Source of the DNA: Candidatus Treponema faecavium
Lineage (GTDB): Bacteria > Spirochaetota > Spirochaetia > Treponematales > Treponemataceae
DNA length: 11,480 nt
Direction of reading: 5' to 3'
Assembly: GCA_019113455.1 (NCBI GenBank)
Contig: DXHG01000172.1
Location: 1-11,480 of the forward strand
This document shows, one piece after another, positions 4,056 through 11,366 of the stretch. The notes below the pieces were generated by a model that had not been told where the DNA came from, made no database searches, and saw only the letters and a list, made by a program, of their open reading frames with translations. Position numbers and translations under genes: made by a program. How positions within the stretch are numbered: the stretch's first letter is position 1; every line of letters begins with the position of its first letter.

Positions 4056-6533
4056 ATGATCACACTGAAATTCGGCGGAACATCGATGGGTAGCGCGCGT
4101 CGTATGCTCAATTCCGTACATATTATGTGCTCCCGCGCGCAAAAGGACACGATCAGCGTCATCGTTTCCGCGGTGGCGGGCGTGTCGAACAGTTTGCAGC
4201 AAAGCATTGAAGGCTGCACGGCAGGGGAAAGCCCAGCAGTACATGTTGAAAAGATACGCGCAGTGCATACAGATATATGCGCCGAACTGCAGGCGCTTGT
4301 GCCGCAGTTCGGCGCGGACGCAGTTATCGCCAAGCTTGCGCCGCTCTTTGAAACGTACGAGCGCCTTTTGAGCGCGGCGGCGGCGTTTGGCGAATGTCCC
4401 GTTTCCGTTCACTGCCGTATCATGGGCTTAGGCGAACTTTTATGCGCACCGATTGTCGAAGCCCTGCTCCGCGCGCAGGGACAGAACGTTATGCTTCTTG
4501 ATTCGCGCAAATACATATTCACGACGGGAAGCCAGACAGAAGGCGACCCCGATTACGCGCGCACCGCCGCGGCGCTCGCGCCGTTCCGCGACGCGTCTGC
4601 CGCCCAACCGCGGATTCTGCTTTTTCCCGGCTTTATCTGCACATGGCAGAACAGCGCGCCCGGACTCCTCGGCAGAAACGGTTCCGATTTTTCCGCAGCA
4701 ATTATCGGCTCCTGTCTCGGCGCGCAGCGCGTAGAGTTCTGGACAGACGTTGACGGCATCTTTACCGCAGACCCGCGTATCGTTTCCGACGCGATACTGG
4801 TCAGCGACATGACATACGAAGAGGCAATGGAGCTTTCGTTTTTCGGCTCAAAGATACTGCATCCTAAAACGCTTGCGCCGCTCGCGGTAAAAAACATCGA
4901 GGCATGGAGCCTCAACAGCCATAACCCTGCCGCACGCGGCACGCGTATCGGGCGCGGGCCGTTCGCCTGCGGAGCCGAGGCGGGGCCGGTGCGCGGCATC
5001 TCGTGCCTTAAGAACACCGCTATGATAAGCGTTTCGGGCACCGGAATGAAAGGACGCAGCGGCATGGCGGCACGCATTTTCAACGCCGTAAGCCGCGCCG
5101 GAGCTTCCATGCTGCTTATTACACAGTCAAGCTCGGAATACACGATCAGTTTCTGCATCAGGCAGCGGTTTGTGCAGTCGGTGCAGGACGCGCTCAGCGC
5201 GGAATTTGAGCTTGAAATCAGAGAGAAGCTCCTTAATAAGATAGAAGTGCAGAAAGACTGCGCAATCGTTTCTATCGTGGGAGACGGCATGAAAGAAAAG
5301 CGCGGCGTTGCAGGCACGTTCTTTGAGGCGCTCGCGTCCCAGGACATTAACATCCTTGCCATCGCGCAGGGCTCTTCGGAACGTTCCATCAGCGTCGTCA
5401 TAAACGGAGAAAACGGCGACACGGCCGTGCGTATCGCGCACCGCTTCTTTTTCAACACGGCGCAGACAATCGAAGTGTTCGCGTTCGGCGCGGGAAGCAT
5501 CGGAGGGCGGCTGCTTGACCAGATACATAACCAGCAGAAAAGCCTTGCCGCGCAGCATATTGAAATTAAAGTCATGGCGATTGCGACGCTGAAAACGATG
5601 ATTGTCGATGAAAACGGCATTGATCTCACGGACTGGCGCACTGCGGTGCGGAGTTCTGAACGCGCCACTTCCGTTGACGATATCCTTGATTTTGTACGCA
5701 CTGTAAAGCCGCTTAATCCCGTATTTGTGGACTGCACGGCATCGTATGATTTGCCGGAACGATACATTGATATTCTTAACGCCGGTATGCACATCGCAAC
5801 ACCGAACAAACGCGCCAATTCCATGAGCATGAGCTACTACCGTGAACTCAGGCAGGTAGCAAACCGTATGCACCGGCGGTTCCTGTACGAAACAAACGTC
5901 GGCGCAGGACTGCCGATCATTGACACGCTGCAAAATTTATTTAAGAGCGGCGACCAGCTTACCGGCTTTTCGGGCATTATGTCAGGCTCGCTGTCGTATA
6001 TCTTCGGACGGCTTGACGAGGGCGTTTCGTTCAGCGAGGCGGTAAAAGAAGCGCGCAACAACAAGTTTACCGAGCCTGACCCACGGGACGATCTCGGCGG
6101 GCTTGACGTGGCGCGCAAGGCGCTTATCATTGCGCGCGAGGCAGGCATGTCGCTTGAGCTTTCAGATGTAACGATACATCCGGTATTTCCGGAGTCGTTC
6201 GACACGAGCGGCAGCGTAGAGGAGTTTATGCAGCGGCTGCCTCAGGCTGACGCGTACTTCGCCGAGAAAATGGCTGAACTCAAGCGGCAGGGCAAGGTGC
6301 TCCGCATGGCAGCGTCGATTGAAAACGGAACATGCAGCGTCGGCATTATAGAAGCAGATAAAGATCATCCGCTGTACGCGGTGCGCGGCGGGGAAAACGC
6401 ATTCGTGTTTACGACGCGCCGCTACACGCCTATTCCGCTGTCTGTGCGCGGGTACGGCGCAGGGGCAGGCGTTACAGCAGCCGGCGTATTCGGCGACATT
6501 CTGCGTACAGTATCATGGAATCCGGAGGCATAA
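4056..6533 (+). CDS. thrA: Bifunctional aspartokinase / homoserine dehydrogenase
   Basis: 825 residues, the usual size for ThrA/MetL-type fusions. The aspartokinase catalyses the first step of the aspartate family (Lys, Met, Thr, Ile), and the homoserine dehydrogenase the branch step to homoserine. The kinase domain (about 1-300) has KFGGTS (5-10), GRNGSDFSAA (206-215) and DVDGIFTADPR (231-241). Two ACT modules follow, at about 322-370 (ISVSGTG) and 403-450 (VSIVGDG), the expected sites of allosteric feedback. The dehydrogenase domain (about 472-825) has the dinucleotide-binding FGAGSIGG (477-484), PNKRANS (583-589), the substrate region FSGIMSGSLSYI and the family signature EPDPRDDLGGLDVARKA (673-689). 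GAGGA lies just before the ATG. It is the first gene of the operon; the next begins after 3 nt. ThrA-like (Thr-sensitive) versus MetL-like regulation cannot be told apart by eye, so the symbol is provisional. Confidence 0.95.
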   Translation: MITLKFGGTSMGSARRMLNSVHIMCSRAQKDTISVIVSAVAGVSNSLQQSIEGCTAGESPAVHVEKIRAVHTDICAELQALVPQFGADAVIAKLAPLFETYERLLSAAAAFGECPVSVHCRIMGLGELLCAPIVEALLRAQGQNVMLLDSRKYIFTTGSQTEGDPDYARTAAALAPFRDASAAQPRILLFPGFICTWQNSAPGLLGRNGSDFSAAIIGSCLGAQRVEFWTDVDGIFTADPRIVSDAILVSDMTYEEAMELSFFGSKILHPKTLAPLAVKNIEAWSLNSHNPAARGTRIGRGPFACGAEAGPVRGISCLKNTAMISVSGTGMKGRSGMAARIFNAVSRAGASMLLITQSSSEYTISFCIRQRFVQSVQDALSAEFELEIREKLLNKIEVQKDCAIVSIVGDGMKEKRGVAGTFFEALASQDINILAIAQGSSERSISVVINGENGDTAVRIAHRFFFNTAQTIEVFAFGAGSIGGRLLDQIHNQQKSLAAQHIEIKVMAIATLKTMIVDENGIDLTDWRTAVRSSERATSVDDILDFVRTVKPLNPVFVDCTASYDLPERYIDILNAGMHIATPNKRANSMSMSYYRELRQVANRMHRRFLYETNVGAGLPIIDTLQNLFKSGDQLTGFSGIMSGSLSYIFGRLDEGVSFSEAVKEARNNKFTEPDPRDDLGGLDVARKALIIAREAGMSLELSDVTIHPVFPESFDTSGSVEEFMQRLPQADAYFAEKMAELKRQGKVLRMAASIENGTCSVGIIEADKDHPLYAVRGGENAFVFTTRRYTPIPLSVRGYGAGAGVTAAGVFGDILRTVSWNPEA

Positions 6534-6536
6534 CAG

Positions 6537-8486
6537 ATGGTCATCGTTCTCAAAAAAGATATTCCGCAGCAGGAAAAAGATAATCTCAAGCAGTTCCTTG
6601 AAAAGAATCACTTTCACGTAAACGAGATAGCCGGAGAAGAAGAAACCATATTCGGCGCTGTCGGCAAGTTGGGCATCGATCCGCGCGAAGTCGAAATACT
6701 TCCCGGTGTGGAACGCGTTATTCCCATTTCCAAGCCGTACAAAATGGCAAGCAGGGAGTACAAAAAAGACAATACGGTTGTCTGCGTGCCGAACAATCAG
6801 GGGCAGACGATTAAAATCGGCGGCCAGCGCATCGTCGTTATCGCAGGGCCGTGTGCGGTAGAAAGCCGCGAACAGATGATGGCCGCTGCCGAGCGCGTCG
6901 CGGCTGCCGGGGCAGTTATGCTCCGCGGCGGCGCGTTTAAGCCGCGTACGAGCCCGTACGCGTTTCAGGGTCTCGGCGAAGAAGGCGTCAAAATACTTAA
7001 GGAAGCGGGAAACGCATATGGCCTGCCGGTTGTCACGGAAATCGTTTCTGCAGACCACATCCCGCTTATGAACGACTATGTAGACGTGTACCAGATAGGC
7101 GCGCGGAACATGCAGAACTTTGAGCTCTTAAAACGTGTAGGCGAACTCGGCAAGCCGGTCATTCTCAAGCGCGGCCTGTCCGCGACAATAGAAGAATGGC
7201 TCATGGCGGCGGAATATCTGCTCTCGTCGGGCACCGAAGACGTTATTCTGTGCGAACGCGGCATACGCACCTACGAAAAGATGACGCGCAACACGCTCGA
7301 CTTATCGGCGATACCGATAGTCCGCTCCCTCACGCACCTGCCGATTATCGTTGACCCCAGCCACGCCGTCGGCATCCGCGATAAAGTGCCGCCAATGGGT
7401 CTTGCCGCCGTCGCCGCGGGCGCAGACGGCATTATCGTAGAAGTCCACTGCAATCCTGACAAGGCGCTGTCAGACGGCGCGCAGTCGCTGTATCCGGAAC
7501 AGTTTGAAAAGCTCGTGCGCGACATCGACGTGCTTGCGCCGGTTGTCGGCCGCGAGATCTTCCGCATACGCCGCACAGCAAGGAAAGCGCCCGCGCAGAA
7601 CACGCAGACTCAAGAGAACGCAAAAATCATTTGCGCATATTCAGGCGGCCGCGGCGCATATGCGGAACAGGCAATTATGCACTGCTTTGACGGTGAGGCC
7701 GAAGAACTGCCGCTCAATTCGTTCCGCGAAATATTCCAGACCGTTTCTGACGGGCGCGCCGATTACGGCATGGTGCCGATAGAAAACAGCCTGGCTGGTT
7801 CCGTATACGACAATTACGACAACCTTGTGCGCTTTGAGGACATCGCTATCGTCGGCGCTGTTACCCTGCGCATTGAACACTCGCTGCTCTCGGTTCCCGG
7901 CGCGTCGATAGACACTATCCGCAATGTCTATTCCCATCCGCACGGATTTCCCCAGTGCGCGCAGTTTTTGTCGCAGCATCCGCAGTGGAACCACATAGAT
8001 TCCGTTTCCACAGCAACGGCGGCGCAGACAGTCGCCGAAAAAGGCAGTACGGAAAACGCCGCTATCGCGTCAGACATTATGGTTAAATACAACGACCTGA
8101 TTGTGCTTGCGCAGGGCATTGAATCAAACCCCAGAAATTACACGCGCTTTGTCATCATCGCCGCGCAGCACGGAGACCCGTTTGACTGCGATACAGACCC
8201 GCACATAAACAAAGCGTCTTTAGTGTTCACCACAAAAAACGAACCTGGCGCGCTGTACCGCTCGCTTGGCGTATTGCAGCAGCAGAACCTGAACATGACG
8301 CGGCTTGAATCTCGCCCTATTCAGGGACAGCCATGGCGCTATATGTTTTACGCTGATGTGACGCTGTCAGAAGACAAAACGGTGAAGGAACGCATTGACG
8401 CAATAAAAACAGCCGTAGCGGCGCTCAAAGAAAGCGCCGAGGACGTTCGCCTGCTCGGCATATATCACGAACGCACGGCAGGCTAA
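6537..8486 (+). CDS. DAHP synthase - prephenate dehydratase fusion with a C-terminal ACT domain
   Basis: 649 residues. Residues 1-70 look like the ferredoxin-like regulatory domain of Thermotoga-type DAHP synthases. Residues about 95-346 are the type I-beta DAHP synthase barrel (PEP + erythrose 4-phosphate to DAHP, the entry to the shikimate pathway), with GPCAVES (104-110), RGGAFKPRTSP (130-140), KRG (211-213) and DPSHAVG (273-279). A polar linker (347-362) leads to prephenate dehydratase (about 364-545: YSGGRGAYAEQA, PIENS at 414-418, NYTRF at 534-538 with the catalytic Thr536), which makes phenylpyruvate. The ACT domain has GALYRSL (571-577) and ESRP (591-594), typical of phenylalanine binding. 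The family SHPQ motif reads SHPH (466-469). No chorismate mutase domain is present. GGAGG (6524-6528), inside the end of the previous gene, lies 8 nt before the ATG. First and late steps of Phe synthesis are thus one polypeptide. Confidence 0.93.
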   Translation: MVIVLKKDIPQQEKDNLKQFLEKNHFHVNEIAGEEETIFGAVGKLGIDPREVEILPGVERVIPISKPYKMASREYKKDNTVVCVPNNQGQTIKIGGQRIVVIAGPCAVESREQMMAAAERVAAAGAVMLRGGAFKPRTSPYAFQGLGEEGVKILKEAGNAYGLPVVTEIVSADHIPLMNDYVDVYQIGARNMQNFELLKRVGELGKPVILKRGLSATIEEWLMAAEYLLSSGTEDVILCERGIRTYEKMTRNTLDLSAIPIVRSLTHLPIIVDPSHAVGIRDKVPPMGLAAVAAGADGIIVEVHCNPDKALSDGAQSLYPEQFEKLVRDIDVLAPVVGREIFRIRRTARKAPAQNTQTQENAKIICAYSGGRGAYAEQAIMHCFDGEAEELPLNSFREIFQTVSDGRADYGMVPIENSLAGSVYDNYDNLVRFEDIAIVGAVTLRIEHSLLSVPGASIDTIRNVYSHPHGFPQCAQFLSQHPQWNHIDSVSTATAAQTVAEKGSTENAAIASDIMVKYNDLIVLAQGIESNPRNYTRFVIIAAQHGDPFDCDTDPHINKASLVFTTKNEPGALYRSLGVLQQQNLNMTRLESRPIQGQPWRYMFYADVTLSEDKTVKERIDAIKTAVAALKESAEDVRLLGIYHERTAG

Positions 8487-8499
8487 AGGAGATTTCAGT

Positions 8500-8991
8500 A
8501 TGGAACGCTATGTATTGTCAGTATTGGTAGAAAACCACGCCGGCGTTTTAAGCCGCGTATCAGGACTGTTCAGCCGCAGGGGCTTCAACATAGACAGCTT
8601 GACCGTTGGGGAAACATACGACAGCAACCGCTCACGCATGACAATCGTCGTGCGCGGGGACAACTATATTCTCGATCAGATAAAAAAACAGCTGGCAAAG
8701 CTCGTCGAAGTCATTTCTATCGAGCACTGCGAGCCGGTACACACCGTTGTGCGCGAAATGGCGCTCATCAAAGTCTGCGCACCGGGAACGTCCCGCGTCG
8801 GAGTTATCGAAACGGCGAACATATTCCGCGCGCATATCGTTGACGTCGGCCTTGATTCCGTAATTATCGAAGTAACCGGAAGCGAAGACAAAATAGAAAG
8901 CCTTATCAGGCTGCTCCAGCCGTTCGGCATTATGGAACTTGTGCGCACGGGTCTTACCGCGATGGGCAGGGGAAGCGCCGTCTTATCCTGA
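8500..8991 (+). CDS. ilvN: Acetolactate synthase (AHAS) small, regulatory subunit
   Basis: 163 residues, the normal size for IlvN/IlvH. It binds and activates the catalytic IlvB subunit of acetohydroxyacid synthase and confers valine feedback inhibition in the Val/Leu/Ile pathway. The N-terminal ACT domain (about 4-75) has NHAGVLSRVSGLF (12-24) and RRGFNIDSLTVG (26-37), characteristic of this family. The C-terminal half contains MALIKV (87-92) and ends with FGIMELVRTG (142-151). AGGAGA (8487-8492) lies 7 nt before the ATG, and the gene follows the preceding stop by 13 nt, so it is in the operon. The large catalytic subunit is not adjacent. The gene could equally be called ilvH. Confidence 0.95.
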   Translation: MERYVLSVLVENHAGVLSRVSGLFSRRGFNIDSLTVGETYDSNRSRMTIVVRGDNYILDQIKKQLAKLVEVISIEHCEPVHTVVREMALIKVCAPGTSRVGVIETANIFRAHIVDVGLDSVIIEVTGSEDKIESLIRLLQPFGIMELVRTGLTAMGRGSAVLS

Positions 8992-9073
8992 CAGCCGTGC
9001 CCGCGGCAAAACTGCCGCTTGCCCCGCCCTGCACAAACCGGCAGCGTGACACTCAGCAGAGGCTTCCCTCCCC
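8992..9073. terminator. Convergent gap with a small hairpin
   Basis: The plus-strand operon and the minus-strand MATE gene converge here. The only clear structure is a perfect 6-bp stem, GCGGCA-AAAC-TGCCGC (9003-9018). It lacks a T-run on either strand, so intrinsic termination is uncertain. Confidence 0.3.
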
Positions 9074-10438
9074 TTACGCCGCAGGAACCAGCGGTGCGTG
9101 CTTTCTGTTCAGCGTACTGCTTTTATTATAGTAGATAATGAGCAGCACGGATGTCGTTGTCCACGTAATCGGATAACTTGCCAGCACCATCTGTATCGTC
9201 GTATGAAACGGTACGGCGGCCAGTATCCAGATAATGCGCAGCGCACACACGCCGACAAGCGTCAGTATCGTCGGCACAAAGACGTCTCCCGTGCCGCGCA
9301 GCGTGCCTGAAATAATCTCAATGCAGATATAGGTGATAAACGTCGGCACCAGAAACCGCAGGATAACCATGCCGTCCGCAATAACGGCGCTGTCGGCGGT
9401 AAACAGCAGGTAAATATATTCGCCAAAGAAATAAAACAGCACGCTGATGCTGATTGTAACTCCTCCGGCAATCGCCAGACACTGCTTCATGCCGCCGCGC
9501 ACGCGATCAAGCTTGCCTGCCCCGTAATTCTGTCCGGCAAACGTCGTAATCGCGATGCCAAACGCGTTTATCACCATCCAGAACAGGCTGTCTATCTTGC
9601 TGTACGCGGTATACGCGGCAATCATGTCAGTGCCGAACTGATTCACGCTCGCCTGAATGATAATATTTGAAAGCGAATACATCACCGACTGCAAACCCGT
9701 CGGCAGCCCGATGCGTATCATGTTTTTGAGCATACCGGGCGCAAAATGGATAATGCGGTAATTGAGCCGGTACATATCCTCGCTGCGGCTCAGACAGCGG
9801 AGCACCAGCACGGCGCTTACCAGCTGCGAAATAATCGTTGCGAGCGCCGCCCCGCCGACTCCCATGCCGAACCCCGCGATAAACAGCAGGTCAAGCACGA
9901 TATTGCACAGACAGCCGGCAATCAGATAATAGAACGGACGCCGGGAATCTCCCACCGCGCGCAAAATGCCCGCGCCCATATTGTAGACGAGGTTAGGAAT
10001 CATGCCGGCAAAAAAGATGCGTATATACACGAGCGCCTGATCGAGGATCGCTGCGGGCGTGCCCATCGCGCGCAGCAGCACCGGAGAGCACAAAAGCCCG
10101 ATTACCATAATAACCGCGCCGCCCGCTATCGAAAGCGCTACCGCCGTGTGCACGGCGCGGTGCACGTCGCGCCGGTGCTTCGCGCCGTAAAACTGCGCGA
10201 TAACGATAGACGCGCCGGATGACACGCCGACAAAAAAACCGACAAGCAGGTTGATGATAATGCCCGTACCGCCGCCGACTGCCGCGAGCGCTTCTTTACC
10301 GAGAAAGCGTCCGACAACAACCGCATCTACCGTGTTGTACAGCTGCTGGAAAAACGTTCCCAATAAAATAGGAAAGAAAAAGATAAGCAGCTGCTTCCAG
10401 ATAACTCCTTCCGTAATATCATGCTTTACCGCGCTCAT
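9074..10438 (-). CDS. MATE family multidrug/cation antiporter
   Basis: A 454-residue inner-membrane protein, the usual MATE length, expected to have 12 transmembrane helices in two six-helix bundles. MATE proteins export cationic drugs or metabolites in exchange for Na+ or H+. The N-terminal block WKQLLIFFFPILLGTFFQQL, followed by YNTVDAVVVGRFLG (residues 34-47 from the chosen start), is typical of the family. A second-bundle counterpart is seen in IRIGLPTGLQSVMYSLSNII, and GQNYGAGK is also typical. The frame is open 17 codons further to 10489. I chose the ATG at 10438 because family members begin right before ITEG and because a good promoter (10474-10446) lies within the would-be extension. 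No ribosome binding site precedes this ATG, and the predicted transcript start coincides with it, so translation may be leaderless. Substrate is unknown; the nearby cat is not linked by operon. Confidence 0.92.
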   Translation of the reverse strand: MSAVKHDITEGVIWKQLLIFFFPILLGTFFQQLYNTVDAVVVGRFLGKEALAAVGGGTGIIINLLVGFFVGVSSGASIVIAQFYGAKHRRDVHRAVHTAVALSIAGGAVIMVIGLLCSPVLLRAMGTPAAILDQALVYIRIFFAGMIPNLVYNMGAGILRAVGDSRRPFYYLIAGCLCNIVLDLLFIAGFGMGVGGAALATIISQLVSAVLVLRCLSRSEDMYRLNYRIIHFAPGMLKNMIRIGLPTGLQSVMYSLSNIIIQASVNQFGTDMIAAYTAYSKIDSLFWMVINAFGIAITTFAGQNYGAGKLDRVRGGMKQCLAIAGGVTISISVLFYFFGEYIYLLFTADSAVIADGMVILRFLVPTFITYICIEIISGTLRGTGDVFVPTILTLVGVCALRIIWILAAVPFHTTIQMVLASYPITWTTTSVLLIIYYNKSSTLNRKHAPLVPAA

Positions 10439-10466
10439 ATACTGTGTTATAGCTGAGCGCGGTAAA
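10425..10466. promoter_or_regulatory. 13-bp inverted repeat bracketing the MATE -10 box and start codon (operator candidate)
   Basis: TTTACCGCGCTCA (10425-10437) and TGAGCGCGGTAAA (10454-10466) are perfect inverted copies separated by 16 bp that contain the -10 hexamer and the first base of the start codon. One arm lies in the promoter spacer, the other in the first codons. That is the geometry of a repressor operator. If transcription instead came from farther upstream, the RNA hairpin would enclose the start codon. Confidence 0.6.
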
Positions 10467-10474
10467 AAAGTCAA
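10446..10474 (-). promoter_or_regulatory. Promoter of the MATE gene, abutting its start codon
   Basis: On the minus strand, TTGACT (10474-10469), a 17-nt spacer, then TATAAC (10451-10446). Seven nt later comes the ATG (10438), so the normal start of transcription would be at or next to the A of the start codon. Confidence 0.65.
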
Positions 10475-10512
10475 ATCCTCCCGATACACGCATTTTTATA
10501 TGCGGTGATTCT

Positions 10513-10544
10513 GCGCTTGCAGCGCGCGGGCTTCTTTTTTTTGC
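10513..10544 (+). terminator. Terminator-like stem and T-run in the MATE-pyrE gap
   Basis: On the plus strand, GCGCT-TGC-AGCGC (10513-10525) is followed by CGGGCTTC and eight T (10535-10542). No plus-strand gene feeds into it. The 20-mer at 10525-10544 matches the minus strand of 3200-3181 at 19 of 20 positions, so it may belong to the same small repeat. For pyrE (minus strand) the run reads as A and would not terminate. Confidence 0.3.
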
Positions 10545-10562
10545 AATGCACTGCGGGCTGTT

Positions 10563-11219
10563 TTATACGCTGTATTCGGCGAGGTATGACTGCATCGCGG
10601 AGAGGTGTTCTTTTCCTGCGATAGTGCCGTTTTCAACGGCGGCGATAATGTCCTGTATTGTTGCGATTGCATACACGGGAATTCCGAAATCACGGTACGC
10701 TTCCTGCACGGCGGACAAGCTGCCTGATACGCCTTTTTCCATGCGGTCAACGGTAATCACCATTCCGGCAATAACGGCGTTCGGGGCCGCCTGGCGTATT
10801 TTGGGCAGCGTCTCGCGCAGCGCCTTGCCGCTTGTCATCACGTCTTCAATAATGATGACGCGGCTTTCGTTTGTCAGCGCGCCGCCGACAAAGAGTCCGC
10901 CTTCCCCGTGATCCTTCGCTTCTTTGCGGTCAAAGCAGTACGACAGCTCCATGCCGTATTTGCTGTACAGCGCAACGGCGGTGCTTACGGCAAGCGGAAT
11001 ACCTTTGTATGCGGGACCAAACAGCACATCGCCGCGTATATTGTGTTCGCGTATGCAGTCGGCATAAAAGCCGCCCAGCCGCGCCAGCTGTGCGCCGGTG
11101 GTATAGTTTCCGGTATTGATAAAGTACGGCGCCTTTCTGCCGCTTTTCAGCGTAAAATCGCCGAACGTCAGCACGCCGCATTCGCTCATAAACTTGATGA
11201 AATCTTCTTTATAAGACAT
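10563..11219 (-). CDS. pyrE: Orotate phosphoribosyltransferase
   Basis: 218 residues. It joins orotate and PRPP to give orotidine 5'-monophosphate, the fifth step of de novo pyrimidine synthesis, in the cytoplasm as a dimer. The start region reads FGDFTLKSGRKAPYF (19-33). FGPAYKGIPLA (67-77) is the pyrophosphate loop, DRKEAKDHGEGG (97-108) the flexible catalytic loop, and IIIEDVMTSGKALRE (122-136) the PRPP-binding signature. I chose the ATG at 11219 because GGAGG (11229-11225) lies 5 nt upstream and the family begins there; the frame is open to 11300 but that region holds the promoter. No other pyr gene is in the window, so it is probably monocistronic here. Confidence 0.96.
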   Translation of the reverse strand: MSYKEDFIKFMSECGVLTFGDFTLKSGRKAPYFINTGNYTTGAQLARLGGFYADCIREHNIRGDVLFGPAYKGIPLAVSTAVALYSKYGMELSYCFDRKEAKDHGEGGLFVGGALTNESRVIIIEDVMTSGKALRETLPKIRQAAPNAVIAGMVITVDRMEKGVSGSLSAVQEAYRDFGIPVYAIATIQDIIAAVENGTIAGKEHLSAMQSYLAEYSV

Positions 11220-11267
11220 AGCCGCCTCCGGTTCAAAACATTTTCGCGGCAGCACGCCGCCGTGAAC

Positions 11268-11296
11268 AGTATACACACATCTCCCCTGTTTGTGAA
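11268..11296 (-). promoter_or_regulatory. Promoter of pyrE
   Basis: On the minus strand, TTCACA (11296-11291), a 17-nt spacer, and TATACT (11273-11268). The leader would be about 40 nt. It contains a small GCGGC-GTGCT-GCCGC hairpin, without a T-run, just before the ribosome binding site. I see no attenuator of the pyrE type known from enterobacteria. Confidence 0.65.
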
Positions 11297-11366
11297 ACAC
11301 GTGCGGTACAGGCTCGCTGCAGTGCAGCGGTTAATTGCTGCGCCTTACACCTGCATATCAAACAAG

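Noticed and set aside
4553..5830. A 425-codon minus-strand open frame
   Set aside because: It lies entirely opposite the aspartokinase/homoserine dehydrogenase gene, and its composition is that of a shadow frame in GC-rich DNA.
10439..10489. 17-codon N-terminal extension of the MATE protein
   Set aside because: A good -35/-10 pair lies inside it and the family begins just before ITEG; a GGGAGG there is too far from 10438 to serve it and too close to any in-frame TTG.
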